Source: Chromatiales bacterium (GTDB taxonomy: Bacteria; Pseudomonadota; Gammaproteobacteria; UBA6429). Taken from it: DNA of 64,000 nt. The stretch covers positions 62,001-126,000 of the forward strand of contig JALTJN010000421.1 of NCBI GenBank assembly GCA_027076405.1, in the 5' to 3' direction. Shown in pieces: positions 37,507-45,611 of the stretch (its first letter is position 1; the number at the start of each line of letters is the position of its first letter). Made by a program: the position numbers and the translations under genes. The notes under the pieces were generated by a model. The model had not been told where the DNA came from, did not search any database, and saw only the letters and a program-made list of their open reading frames with translations.

Positions 37507-37902
37507 ATGAGTAATACAAATGATGTAACTGCCGAAACAAGTCATGTTTGGGATAACCATGTCACAGTACCTGATACCCCTGAAGGTTTTACACTAAGAA
37601 CAACTTATCCGAAAAATCCGGATGGCGTAGAAGTGATGTTAGAAAAATGGGATGCCGGTTCTGAAGAACCACCACACTCTCATCCGGGGGATGATATGAC
37701 CGTTGTGGTTGAAGGGAAAATGTCTATCCAGTTTTATATTAAGTCAAATAACGCTCTTGAGGCAGATGGAGAAAAAGTTATTCTTAATAAAGGTGATACC
37801 GGTTATGTTAAAGCTGGCCGTATCCATGATGCTAAATATATTGAAGACTGCAAGTTAGTGTATGTTCATGATAAGGCATTTGGATTTACTGCCGAAGAGT
37901 AA
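37507..37902 (+). CDS. Cupin-domain protein
   Basis: A 131-residue single cupin. Motif 1 is HSHPGDDMTVVVEGKM with two histidines and a Asp in metal positions, and motif 2 is GDTGYVKAGRIHDAKY with the third histidine. It may be a small metal-dependent isomerase or dioxygenase, or a sugar-binding protein. GAGG precedes the start, 14 bases after the DUF2237 stop, so the two are likely one transcript. Confidence 0.82.
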   Translation: MSNTNDVTAETSHVWDNHVTVPDTPEGFTLRTTYPKNPDGVEVMLEKWDAGSEEPPHSHPGDDMTVVVEGKMSIQFYIKSNNALEADGEKVILNKGDTGYVKAGRIHDAKYIEDCKLVYVHDKAFGFTAEE

Positions 37903-37939
37903 TTCGGCTGATATAAATTATTAAATCAGGATTTTAATT

Positions 37940-38404
37940 ATGCTTAAAAATAATCAGGCCGCTCCGGCTTTTAGTACCTCTAACCAGAAAAATGAAATCG
38001 TTAACTTGTCTGACTTTAAGGGCAAGAAGAATGTTGTTTTATACTTTTACCCAAAAGACGACACGCCGGGTTGTACCATTGAGGCCAATCAGTTTACAGA
38101 ACTGGCTGCTGAATTTTCTAAAGCAGATACAGTCATTTTAGGCATTAGCAAAGACTCATGCGAGAGCCATCAAAAATTTATCGACAAATATGATTTAAAA
38201 GTAGACTTGCTTGCAGATACCAGTGGTGAACTTTGTGAAGCATATGGTGTGTGGCAGGAAAAAGAGAAAAATGGCACAAAGAAAATGGGTATTGTGCGTT
38301 CTACTTTTTTAATTGATAAAGAAGGCATGCTTGTTGATGTTATGTATGGTGTAACAGCTAAAGGTCACGCACAGGAAATTCTGGAAAAAACACAACAACT
38401 TTAA
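37940..38404 (+). CDS. bcp: Thioredoxin-dependent peroxiredoxin, BCP/PrxQ type
   Basis: Reduces H2O2 and organic peroxides. The peroxidatic cysteine is in DDTPGCTIEANQF. The E. coli Bcp resolving cysteine five residues later is absent, but a cysteine in GISKDSCESHQKF is in the helix-3 position used by the other PrxQ subgroup, so it should still be a 2-Cys enzyme. Arg near the C-terminus (IVRSTFLID) completes the active site. 154 residues is normal. Confidence 0.9.
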   Translation: MLKNNQAAPAFSTSNQKNEIVNLSDFKGKKNVVLYFYPKDDTPGCTIEANQFTELAAEFSKADTVILGISKDSCESHQKFIDKYDLKVDLLADTSGELCEAYGVWQEKEKNGTKKMGIVRSTFLIDKEGMLVDVMYGVTAKGHAQEILEKTQQL

Positions 38405-38516
38405 AAAACTTAAAGTAGGTATATTATTTTGCCGAATATCCAGTATTAAATATACTTTTGTACCTTTTTCAGAGTTAAAGTTAACTTGAATTACCATAAT
38501 GATTTTGGAGAAAAAT

Positions 38517-39128
38517 ATGTCTCAGGAAATGTTTGATAAAGCCGTTAAATTGATGGATACGGCTAACAGTGAAGATCCGAATATTGAAAAAGATGAAGCA
38601 GGCAAAGAATGGCCAAAAGAGTTGCTTTATTCACATCGTATGGCCGATATGATTGAACGTTATAAACCCGACGCCGATTTTGTTAATCAGCTTGCCGTTC
38701 GCGGGCAACATATTCAACGCTGGAAATCTCCGCGAGATGCATATCCTATGGATCGAAAAGGTTATCATCAGTGGCGCAAAGCACTATACACCTTTCATGC
38801 TGATACAACAGCAGACCTAATGGCCGAAGCCGGTTTTGATGAGGAATCTCTTCAGCGAGTTAAACAAGCGATTGGGAAAATTGGAATTAAAGTAAATAAA
38901 GATACACAGCTGTTAGAAGATGTCGCCGGGCTGGTTTTTATTGAACACTACATGCTGGCTTTTGCCGAAAAGCATCCTGAATATAGTGAAGAAAAATGGA
39001 TAGATATTATTCGCAAGACATGGAACAAAATGTCTGAAGATGCTCATAATTTTTCACTATCCGGTGACTTGAAATTACCAGAGCCTTTAATTCCTTTAAT
39101 CCAGAAGTCCATAGCAAACGACAGTTAA
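38517..39128 (+). CDS. DUF4202 family protein
   Basis: 203 residues starting at ATG 38517 after TTTGGAG. The family pattern is visible: AVKLMDTANSEDPN, ELLYSHRMADMIERY, VRGQHIQRWKSPRDAYP, YHQWRKALYTFHAD and a helical C-terminus with EDVAGLVFIEHY. The His-rich placement suggests an HD-like metal site, but the function is not known to me. Likely co-expressed with the peroxiredoxin. Confidence 0.82.
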   Translation: MSQEMFDKAVKLMDTANSEDPNIEKDEAGKEWPKELLYSHRMADMIERYKPDADFVNQLAVRGQHIQRWKSPRDAYPMDRKGYHQWRKALYTFHADTTADLMAEAGFDEESLQRVKQAIGKIGIKVNKDTQLLEDVAGLVFIEHYMLAFAEKHPEYSEEKWIDIIRKTWNKMSEDAHNFSLSGDLKLPEPLIPLIQKSIANDS

Positions 39129-39149
39129 ATTTTAGTATTAAAACGAATA

Positions 39150-39605
39150 ATGCTTAAAGTTATCATGACTGTATTATTAGTTCTTGCCATAGTGATAATT
39201 GCTTTGCTCTTTATGCTTGGTAGTCACTCTCGCAGTGGTACACCTCCCGGACTGGTTGCCGGAAAACTGGCAGCTTGTCCTAAAAAACCGAATTGTGTTT
39301 GCAGTGAAATGAAAGATGATGCTGCTCATTTTATTGAGCCGATTATTTCGTCTGATATTTCATTAGTTAATTCCATAATTAAAGATATGGGAGGCGTTCT
39401 GGTTAAAGAAAAAGATCATTATTATTCTTATCTGTTTACATCAAAGATATTCGGGTTTATTGATGATTTTGAAGTACGCTATGACCCGGATAAAAGCATT
39501 ATCCATCTTCGATCTGCATCAAGAGTTGGCCGAAGTGATTTGGGAGCAAACCGTAAAAGAGTTGAAAATTTAAGGCTGTTATTAGAGCAGGAAAATACTT
39601 TATGA
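39150..39605 (+). CDS. DUF1499 family membrane-anchored protein
   Basis: 151 residues with one N-terminal membrane segment (about 4-24) and a periplasmic DUF1499 domain: CPKKPNCVCSE, then FIDDFEVRYD and HLRSASRVGRSDLGANRKRV. The two close cysteines may form a disulfide. The function of the family is not established. It follows the DUF4202 gene by about 20 bases. Confidence 0.85.
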   Translation: MLKVIMTVLLVLAIVIIALLFMLGSHSRSGTPPGLVAGKLAACPKKPNCVCSEMKDDAAHFIEPIISSDISLVNSIIKDMGGVLVKEKDHYYSYLFTSKIFGFIDDFEVRYDPDKSIIHLRSASRVGRSDLGANRKRVENLRLLLEQENTL

Positions 39606-39747
39606 TTATTGTTATCCCGGCATGGAGTTAGCCGGAATTAATAAGTTCTGTGATCTGTCTCTTTAAAGAAGATTTGATTTTTTATTGGTAAAAATAAGTC
39701 ATGCTTTAAGGTAACTGACCCGATAATAAAATACTAAAGGAGTATTG

Positions 39748-40626
39748 ATGGCTGGTGGAATTTTAGCGCTACTTGATGACATTGCTGCTCTGCTTGATGA
39801 TGCTGCCGCGATGAGTAAAATTGCGGCAAAGAAAACGGCTGGCTTGTTAGGTGATGATTTAGCGGTAAATGCTGAAAAAGCAACAGGTTTTCATGCTTCG
39901 AGAGAGCTTCCTGTTATATGGGCAATCACTAAGGGCGCATTACTTAATAAACTGATTATTCTTCCTGTTGCTTTTTTGCTGAGTGCTTTTTTCCCTTGGT
40001 TGATTGTACCTATTTTACTTCTTGGTGGAACCTACTTAAGTTATGAAGGTACTGAAAAAGTTATTGAATGGTTAACAATTTCAACTTATAAACAGCACAA
40101 AAATAGTCATTCAGCTGGTGCAACTAATAGAGTAGAGTCAGAAGCGGCTAAAATTAAAAGTGCAATACGTACCGACTTTATCCTTTCTATCGAAATAATC
40201 GTGATCTCGCTGGAAACAGTCATTGAGCAAACATTAGCTATTCAAATTCTTGTTGTGAGTGTTATTGCTTTACTCGCCACGGCAGGGGTGTATGGTGTTG
40301 TTGCATTAATTGTAAGAATGGATGACAGCGGGTTTTACCTAATTAAACGTGCCAGAATATTACAGGGGATAAAGTCAAAGCTGGCTAATTTTTTTGGGAA
40401 ATTGCTGATCCAGTCTTTACCAAAGGTGATTCATATTTTGGCTATTATTGGCACTATTGCAATGCTTCTTGTCGGTGGAGGGATGTTTGTTCATAATATT
40501 GATAGCCTGCATCAATACCTCTCGATTATACCGGTAATCGTAGCAGATTTAATTATGGGGCTGGTTATTGGCTTAATATCAATTGTTTTAATCTCGGCAA
40601 TTAAATTTATAAAGACTAAAATTTAA
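39748..40626 (+). CDS. DUF808 (YedI-like) inner-membrane protein
   Basis: 292 residues, several membrane segments, and the YedI opening LALLDDIAALLDD followed by KIAAKKTAGLLGDDLAVN. Family function is unknown. ATG 39748 follows AAAGGAG; the TTG three bases before is ignored. Two small genes of unknown function follow at short spacing on the same strand (22 and 15 bases). Confidence 0.88.
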   Translation: MAGGILALLDDIAALLDDAAAMSKIAAKKTAGLLGDDLAVNAEKATGFHASRELPVIWAITKGALLNKLIILPVAFLLSAFFPWLIVPILLLGGTYLSYEGTEKVIEWLTISTYKQHKNSHSAGATNRVESEAAKIKSAIRTDFILSIEIIVISLETVIEQTLAIQILVVSVIALLATAGVYGVVALIVRMDDSGFYLIKRARILQGIKSKLANFFGKLLIQSLPKVIHILAIIGTIAMLLVGGGMFVHNIDSLHQYLSIIPVIVADLIMGLVIGLISIVLISAIKFIKTKI

Positions 40627-40648
40627 CGCTTATTTAAAAGGGAATAAT

Positions 40649-41122
40649 ATGAACAGGACGTTTTATATGCAAATATTTTCATTTAGTAAATTTATTTTAT
40701 TTTTCTTTATCTCCTTGTTTGTATTTTCAGGCTGCACAGTAAAGTATGTTGCAGACTATGATGCCTCAATTAAAGAAGAAACTTTACAAATTGCCAAAAA
40801 GGTTGATTTGTTTTGGGGAACATTGATAGATACTGAAAAAGGACAAAGAGAATACAGTCATTTTAAAAATGAATATAATGAAATAGAGTCAGATATACGG
40901 ATTCTTAAACTTAAAAATAATATACGCGCCTTTAATCATATTTCTACACGGCAAGTAAGTGTGGCTCTGGATTTGTGGATTGAAGATAAAAAATCACACA
41001 AAAAGAAAAACAGTTTTAGCAATTTTCTTGCCAAACGCCATAGACAACAATTTATCAGATTGTTTACCGCAATAGCAAAAGGTGAAGAAGAGAAAAACTT
41101 CACTGCAATTTCAGCAAAATAG
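40649..41122 (+). CDS. Putative lipoprotein of unknown function
   Basis: 157 residues with a lipoprotein signal (ILFFFISLFVFSGC, cysteine at about residue 28). The mature part is helical and strongly basic toward the C-terminus (KKSHKKKNSF and KRHRQQF). No family recognised. It pairs with the small amphipathic protein encoded 15 bases downstream, and both follow the DUF808 gene. Confidence 0.6.
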   Translation: MNRTFYMQIFSFSKFILFFFISLFVFSGCTVKYVADYDASIKEETLQIAKKVDLFWGTLIDTEKGQREYSHFKNEYNEIESDIRILKLKNNIRAFNHISTRQVSVALDLWIEDKKSHKKKNSFSNFLAKRHRQQFIRLFTAIAKGEEEKNFTAISAK

Positions 41123-41137
41123 AAAAGGAATTTTATA

Positions 41138-41452
41138 ATGAGTTTTGATATAGATGTAGTTGTTGACAATATGGGGTTTGCTATTATTGATGCGGCTAAA
41201 GATGATGTAATTGATATAAAAAATTACTCGGACACCATCCTGAAGAATAAAAAAGAATCACTAAAAGAGCTAGGCGCAGCAATGCTGGCAAATGAAATTT
41301 CTGATGATATTTTTAATTCTGAATTAGAACGAGAAAAAAAAGTAGTTGAAGCAGAGCTGTTAACCATTAAGTTGATGTCACAGGCTGTGGCTCAGAAGGC
41401 CGTTAATTCAGCCATTAATGTGTTTGTTAATGCAGTAAAGGCAGCGGTATAA
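41138..41452 (+). CDS. Small helical protein of unknown function
   Basis: 104 residues, predicted nearly all alpha-helical: an acidic N-terminus (SFDIDVVVDNM), a charged middle (ILKNKKESLKEL) and an amphipathic C-terminal helix rich in Ala and Val. No membrane segment or signal peptide. It starts 15 bases after the lipoprotein stop and converges with the selU gene. Function unknown. Confidence 0.55.
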   Translation: MSFDIDVVVDNMGFAIIDAAKDDVIDIKNYSDTILKNKKESLKELGAAMLANEISDDIFNSELEREKKVVEAELLTIKLMSQAVAQKAVNSAINVFVNAVKAAV

Positions 41453-41461
41453 AAAAATAAT

Positions 41462-42583
41462 TTATCTTAACTGCATTTCGCCGGTTAAATAGTCAAACAC
41501 TTCATTCTGTTGGCCTTTAAAAATCACACGTTCGTGTTTTTTATTTAACTGGTAGTCGTACATTGGATCATAATATTCAACAAGCAAGACTTTAATCCAT
41601 TCTTTATGTGCTTCTGTATTACCGCAAGAGTGTTGCTGGATAGCATTGTTTAATAATGTTTTTAATTCCTTATGACGGGCACCGCCAAGACGTTTCTGTA
41701 TTTTATCCACAGATCCAAGAAGCTGCTCTGTCCAGCGACTAAAACCGATTTCTTCACCATAGAAATTTACATGTTCAGCAAGTGCTTCGATAATATATTC
41801 CTGATAGGTAATATCAATACGTTCTTCAGTACTGGCTTCTAGCAAAACGAGAGGAGATTGCTTCATTTTATTAAACAGGACTTCAGGAATTCTTCTTGAG
41901 CCGATGCTGACCCCTTCGTCTTCCAGCAGTAATTTAAGGTGGCCTTGATCAATATGTTTGATGAGTTCAATGGATAAACGATTTTCAATATCAATTTGGC
42001 CGGGTTGCGGCGTTACATGTTTTCCAAAAACAGATCCTCTATGGTGAAAGAGACCTTCAAGATCAATATGTTGTTTAATCCTGTTTAAAAAGATCGTTTT
42101 TCCTATTCCCGTTCTGCCACTAAGAATGACAGGTTCGATACGCTGTGATGATGTTTCAAGCTCATCAATTAAATATCGACGCATGGCTTTATAGCCGCCT
42201 TTTATTCTAGGGTAAATAATTCCTGTTTTTTCATAAATCCATTGTTGTGAAATTTTTGAACGCATGCCGCCACGAAAACAATAGAGAACGCCTTCGGGGT
42301 GTTGCTCAAAGAAATGAGCCCAATGGTTAACGCGCTCTTCTTTTATTTTACCTTGTACTAATTTATGGCCTAATTTTACAGCCTCATCCTGTCCCATTTT
42401 TTTATAACGAATGCCGATATCAGTACGTTCCTGATCATTCATTAATGGATGATTTTCAGTAAAGGGAAAAGCACCCTGATTAAATTCAACAGGTGCTCTT
42501 ACATCGAGCAGAGGAACATTATTTAAAAACAATGAACGGTAATCATCAAGTTGCGGTAGTTCAGGTGTTTTAGTGTCAGCCAT
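41462..42583 (-). CDS. selU: tRNA 2-selenouridine synthase (SelU/MnmH)
   Basis: Replaces sulfur by selenium in 2-thiouridine at the wobble position of certain tRNAs, through a geranylated intermediate, using selenophosphate. N-terminal rhodanese domain with catalytic C102 in YCFRGGMRS, then a P-loop domain with GRTGIGKT at 156-163. 373 residues is normal. It lies 5 bases after selD, which makes its selenium donor. Confidence 0.95.
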   Translation of the reverse strand: MADTKTPELPQLDDYRSLFLNNVPLLDVRAPVEFNQGAFPFTENHPLMNDQERTDIGIRYKKMGQDEAVKLGHKLVQGKIKEERVNHWAHFFEQHPEGVLYCFRGGMRSKISQQWIYEKTGIIYPRIKGGYKAMRRYLIDELETSSQRIEPVILSGRTGIGKTIFLNRIKQHIDLEGLFHHRGSVFGKHVTPQPGQIDIENRLSIELIKHIDQGHLKLLLEDEGVSIGSRRIPEVLFNKMKQSPLVLLEASTEERIDITYQEYIIEALAEHVNFYGEEIGFSRWTEQLLGSVDKIQKRLGGARHKELKTLLNNAIQQHSCGNTEAHKEWIKVLLVEYYDPMYDYQLNKKHERVIFKGQQNEVFDYLTGEMQLR

Positions 42584-42588
42584 TTAAA

Positions 42589-43632
42589 TTAGATTATCTT
42601 GATTAAAGTAGATTGATTTGAGTCAGCAGGATCGATGAGCTCACCCAGAGATTCCAGTTCCAAATCATATTTTTTTGCCACTATTTTAAAGTCAGCAGAG
42701 TGATCTTTTTCTATGGCAACGAGTAAGCCGCCGGATGTTTGTGGATCGCAAAGTATTTTTTTCTGTAAGTCGGACATATCACTGAGGTGATGTCCATAAC
42801 TGTCAAAGTTGCGTTGTGCTCCACCGGGAGAACAGCCTAGTGAAATATAATTTTCAACTTCAGGCAACTTAGGGACAGCATCGTAATTAACGGTTGCTTG
42901 CAGGTTGCTGCCTTCACAAATTTCTGCAAGATGCCCCATTAGGCCAAAGCCGGTGACATCTGTCATGGCTTTAACATAAGGAAGCTTGGCAAATTCAGCA
43001 CCGGGTTTATTGAGTTGCAGCATTGTTTCAATCGCGATACGGGAATGTTCTTTTTTAAGTACCTTGTTTTTTTCTGCCGTGGTTAATATTCCTATACCTA
43101 ATGGTTTAGTTAAAAATAAATCACAGTTGGCAGTTGCATGACTGTTGCGTTTAACATGGCTGTTTTCTACTTGTCCTGTTACTGCTAAACCAAATATAGG
43201 TTCAGGTGCATCAATGGAATGTCCACCAGCTAAAGCAATACCTGCAAGTTTGCAGGCATGGCGTCCACCTTCAATGACCTGGGCCGCAACTTCTGCGCTA
43301 AGAGTTTTAATTGGCCAGCCAAAAATAGCAATCGCCATTAACGGGGTGCCGCCCATGGCATAAATGTCACTAATAGCATTGGTCGCTGCAATTTGGCCAA
43401 ATTCAAAAGGATCATCCACTATGGGCATAAAAAAGTCTGTCGTGCTGACAACGGATGAGCCGTTACCTAAATCATAAACTGCGGCATCATCTCTGGTTTC
43501 ATTTCCGACTAACAGGTTGGGATCATGAAAAGGGGCGGAGGTTGTTTTCAATATTTCTTCTAAAACACCCGGTGCAATTTTACAACCACAGCCAGCACCA
43601 TGACTGTACTGAGTTAATTTTATTTTTGACAT
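42589..43632 (-). CDS. selD: Selenide, water dikinase (selenophosphate synthetase)
   Basis: Makes selenophosphate from selenide and ATP. The N-terminal catalytic motif GAGCGCK has C15 and K18 in the positions of E. coli Cys17 and Lys20; it is the cysteine form, so no selenocysteine codon is needed. The AIRS-type core is intact with [11 protein letters not shown] and DPQTSGGLL. 347 residues is full length. The operon with selU and the lack of selA/selB here fit use for tRNA modification; selenoprotein genes may lie elsewhere. Confidence 0.96.
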   Translation of the reverse strand: MSKIKLTQYSHGAGCGCKIAPGVLEEILKTTSAPFHDPNLLVGNETRDDAAVYDLGNGSSVVSTTDFFMPIVDDPFEFGQIAATNAISDIYAMGGTPLMAIAIFGWPIKTLSAEVAAQVIEGGRHACKLAGIALAGGHSIDAPEPIFGLAVTGQVENSHVKRNSHATANCDLFLTKPLGIGILTTAEKNKVLKKEHSRIAIETMLQLNKPGAEFAKLPYVKAMTDVTGFGLMGHLAEICEGSNLQATVNYDAVPKLPEVENYISLGCSPGGAQRNFDSYGHHLSDMSDLQKKILCDPQTSGGLLVAIEKDHSADFKIVAKKYDLELESLGELIDPADSNQSTLIKII

Positions 43633-43793
43633 AATTTAATTATTTTTATGAGGAAATGGCTATTGTACTCTTATTTTAAAAAATGTTTCCTCTATCACAT
43701 TTTCAATAAATAGGTTTAGTGTGAATAGAGGCGCTATGATATATAGATACCAAGATATATACATACTAAAAATATAATAATGGAATATACCGT

Positions 43794-44129
43794 ATGGCAG
43801 CACAATTATTTAATGAAAAGCGTGAATACACAAGAATTGAATCGAATAGACTGGTTTCGGTGAAGCTTGAGTCCGGCCATACTAAACGATATGTGGCAAT
43901 TAATTATTCAATAGGGGGTATGGCGTTGCATAGCCAGTCGCCTTTACCACTTGGTGAATTTATTGATATGAACTTCCGCTTAAATGGCGGCGATAGGGAG
44001 GTTTTTGATATGACTGCAGAGGTGATACAAAACTTTAAAGCAGGCAGTACTTATATCATCAGAGTTAAATTTGTCGGTTTATTGCCGTTTGAAGATAGTA
44101 CCAGAGTAGATTCTAAAGTATTGATGTAA
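43794..44129 (+). CDS. PilZ-domain c-di-GMP-binding protein
   Basis: 111 residues forming a single PilZ domain. The ligand motif R-x3-R is R10-EYT-R14, and NYSIGGM supplies the (D/N)-x-S-x-x-G motif. Such stand-alone PilZ proteins relay c-di-GMP level to motility or envelope functions. A diguanylate cyclase lies in the window at 61.7 kb. It is divergent from selD. Confidence 0.87.
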   Translation: MAAQLFNEKREYTRIESNRLVSVKLESGHTKRYVAINYSIGGMALHSQSPLPLGEFIDMNFRLNGGDREVFDMTAEVIQNFKAGSTYIIRVKFVGLLPFEDSTRVDSKVLM

Positions 44130-44327
44130 CCTTTTTTTCGCAAGAATAGAAAAGTATCCGGCTCGCTACAGGCAATGACGATTGTTATCGTACCAGGCTA
44201 TGAATAGTGAGCAATATCCCACTAAGATTCGAGTGTCTTTGTAGAAGTGAATGTTTATTTCAAGGTTAAAGAACTTACTCTTTATTAAATATAAAGCACA
44301 TATGAGTAAGCATACTGCTCATGTGAA

Positions 44328-45527
44328 TTATTTTGTTTTCGGTTTTGATAAAAGCCAAAAGAGTATGGCAAAAACAATAAAACCAATCTGACCAAATGCA
44401 AAATGTTGCTGACTCAGCTGTAATACAGGAACGGCAATAGCCGCAACACTGGCGCTAAACAACATTTGGAAAAAGCCTTGCATAGAAGCAGCCGCTCCCC
44501 GGTTATGGGGGAAATAATCCAGCCCCATGACAGTGATGGCCGGAATAATTAAGGATAAACCAAAAACATAGATAACAAGTGGCGTTACGGTATGGATAAT
44601 GCTGGCAGTAAATAGTGTTGCCTGTAACAAGTTCAGCAAAACACCCGCACTCATTATGAATAGTCCCAATGTAATCAGGCGGGGTTTAGTCCAGCGGTGC
44701 GATAATCGACCGGATATGGCTGCACCGATCATTAATGCCAGAACAATAGGAACAAAAAGCAGAGCAAAATCATTACTGCCCAGATTCAGAAAATGATAAA
44801 TCACCGATGGAGCACCGGCGATATAGAGAAATAAGCCACTGAATCCACATGAAATACTGAGAACAAGAGTAATAAAGCGGCGGTGCTGCAAAATCTTTAA
44901 ATAAGTTTTAATAACAGATTTGGGTAGAATCGACTGCTGGTGTTTAACCTCGAGAGTTTCTTTAATAAACGAAGTCATTATATAAAGTAAAACCCCAAAG
45001 GCAGCTAAAAACCAGAATACACTGCGCCAGCCAAAATGATTTTGTAACCAGGCACCTAATACCGGTGCTATTGCCGGCGCCATTGAAAACAAAAAGATAA
45101 CCTGTGACATTGCCCGATGTGCATTTTCACTATCGTGCGCATCTCGAATCATTGCCCGGCTAGCGATGAACCCACCACTTGCGGCAAAACCCTGAAAAGT
45201 CCGGAAGAGCAAAAATTCATCCAGACCGTTTGCATAGGCACAGCCGATGGATGCCGTTACATATAATAATAAACTTCCCAATATAACCAGTCGCCGGCCA
45301 ATACGGTCTGAAACCGGCCCCCATAATAATGTTGAGAAAGCGAAAGCAAATAGATAGACACCCATACTCTGGGATAGCAGAGCACGGCTAACATCAAAAT
45401 TGGCTTCGATTGCCGGAAACGAGGGAAGATAGGTATCAATACTGAAAGGCCCAATCATTGATAGCAGTGCGGCAATGATGGTGAGGTAGTGCTTGTTGTT
45501 ATTTGCAGAGCTTGATTTCACAGACAT
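44328..45527 (-). CDS. Bcr/CflA-family MFS efflux transporter
   Basis: 399 residues with 12 membrane segments. The family landmarks are PFSIDTYLPSFP near the N-terminus, WGPVSDRIGRR between helices 2 and 3, and FRTFQGFAASGGFIASRAMI. It likely expels drugs or a sulfonamide/bicyclomycin-like compound by proton antiport; the substrate is not known. Divergent from the U32 gene; both have a CGTATAAT-like -10 in the shared intergenic region. Confidence 0.9.
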   Translation of the reverse strand: MSVKSSSANNNKHYLTIIAALLSMIGPFSIDTYLPSFPAIEANFDVSRALLSQSMGVYLFAFAFSTLLWGPVSDRIGRRLVILGSLLLYVTASIGCAYANGLDEFLLFRTFQGFAASGGFIASRAMIRDAHDSENAHRAMSQVIFLFSMAPAIAPVLGAWLQNHFGWRSVFWFLAAFGVLLYIMTSFIKETLEVKHQQSILPKSVIKTYLKILQHRRFITLVLSISCGFSGLFLYIAGAPSVIYHFLNLGSNDFALLFVPIVLALMIGAAISGRLSHRWTKPRLITLGLFIMSAGVLLNLLQATLFTASIIHTVTPLVIYVFGLSLIIPAITVMGLDYFPHNRGAAASMQGFFQMLFSASVAAIAVPVLQLSQQHFAFGQIGFIVFAILFWLLSKPKTK

Positions 45528-45598
45528 ACCATTGTCATAGTAGGGTTTATTTCATCATTATACGTTATCAATAAATAAAAAAAGATTTATATTTCACG

Positions 45599-45604
45599 TA
45601 TAAT
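45599..45604 (+). promoter_or_regulatory. -10 hexamer of the U32 gene, leaderless-type
   Basis: CGTATAAT puts TATAAT seven bases before the ATG at 45612, so transcription should begin at or next to the start codon. No ribosome site is present. Confidence 0.5.
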
Positions 45605-45611
45605 TATCATC

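Noticed and set aside
42589..43632. SelD as a selenocysteine-containing form
   Set aside because: The catalytic position is TGC/TGT cysteine in the GAGCGCK motif, not TGA.
44130..44327. Gene in the gap between PilZ and the MFS transporter
   Set aside because: No frame with a ribosome site of useful length; I see nothing in it.
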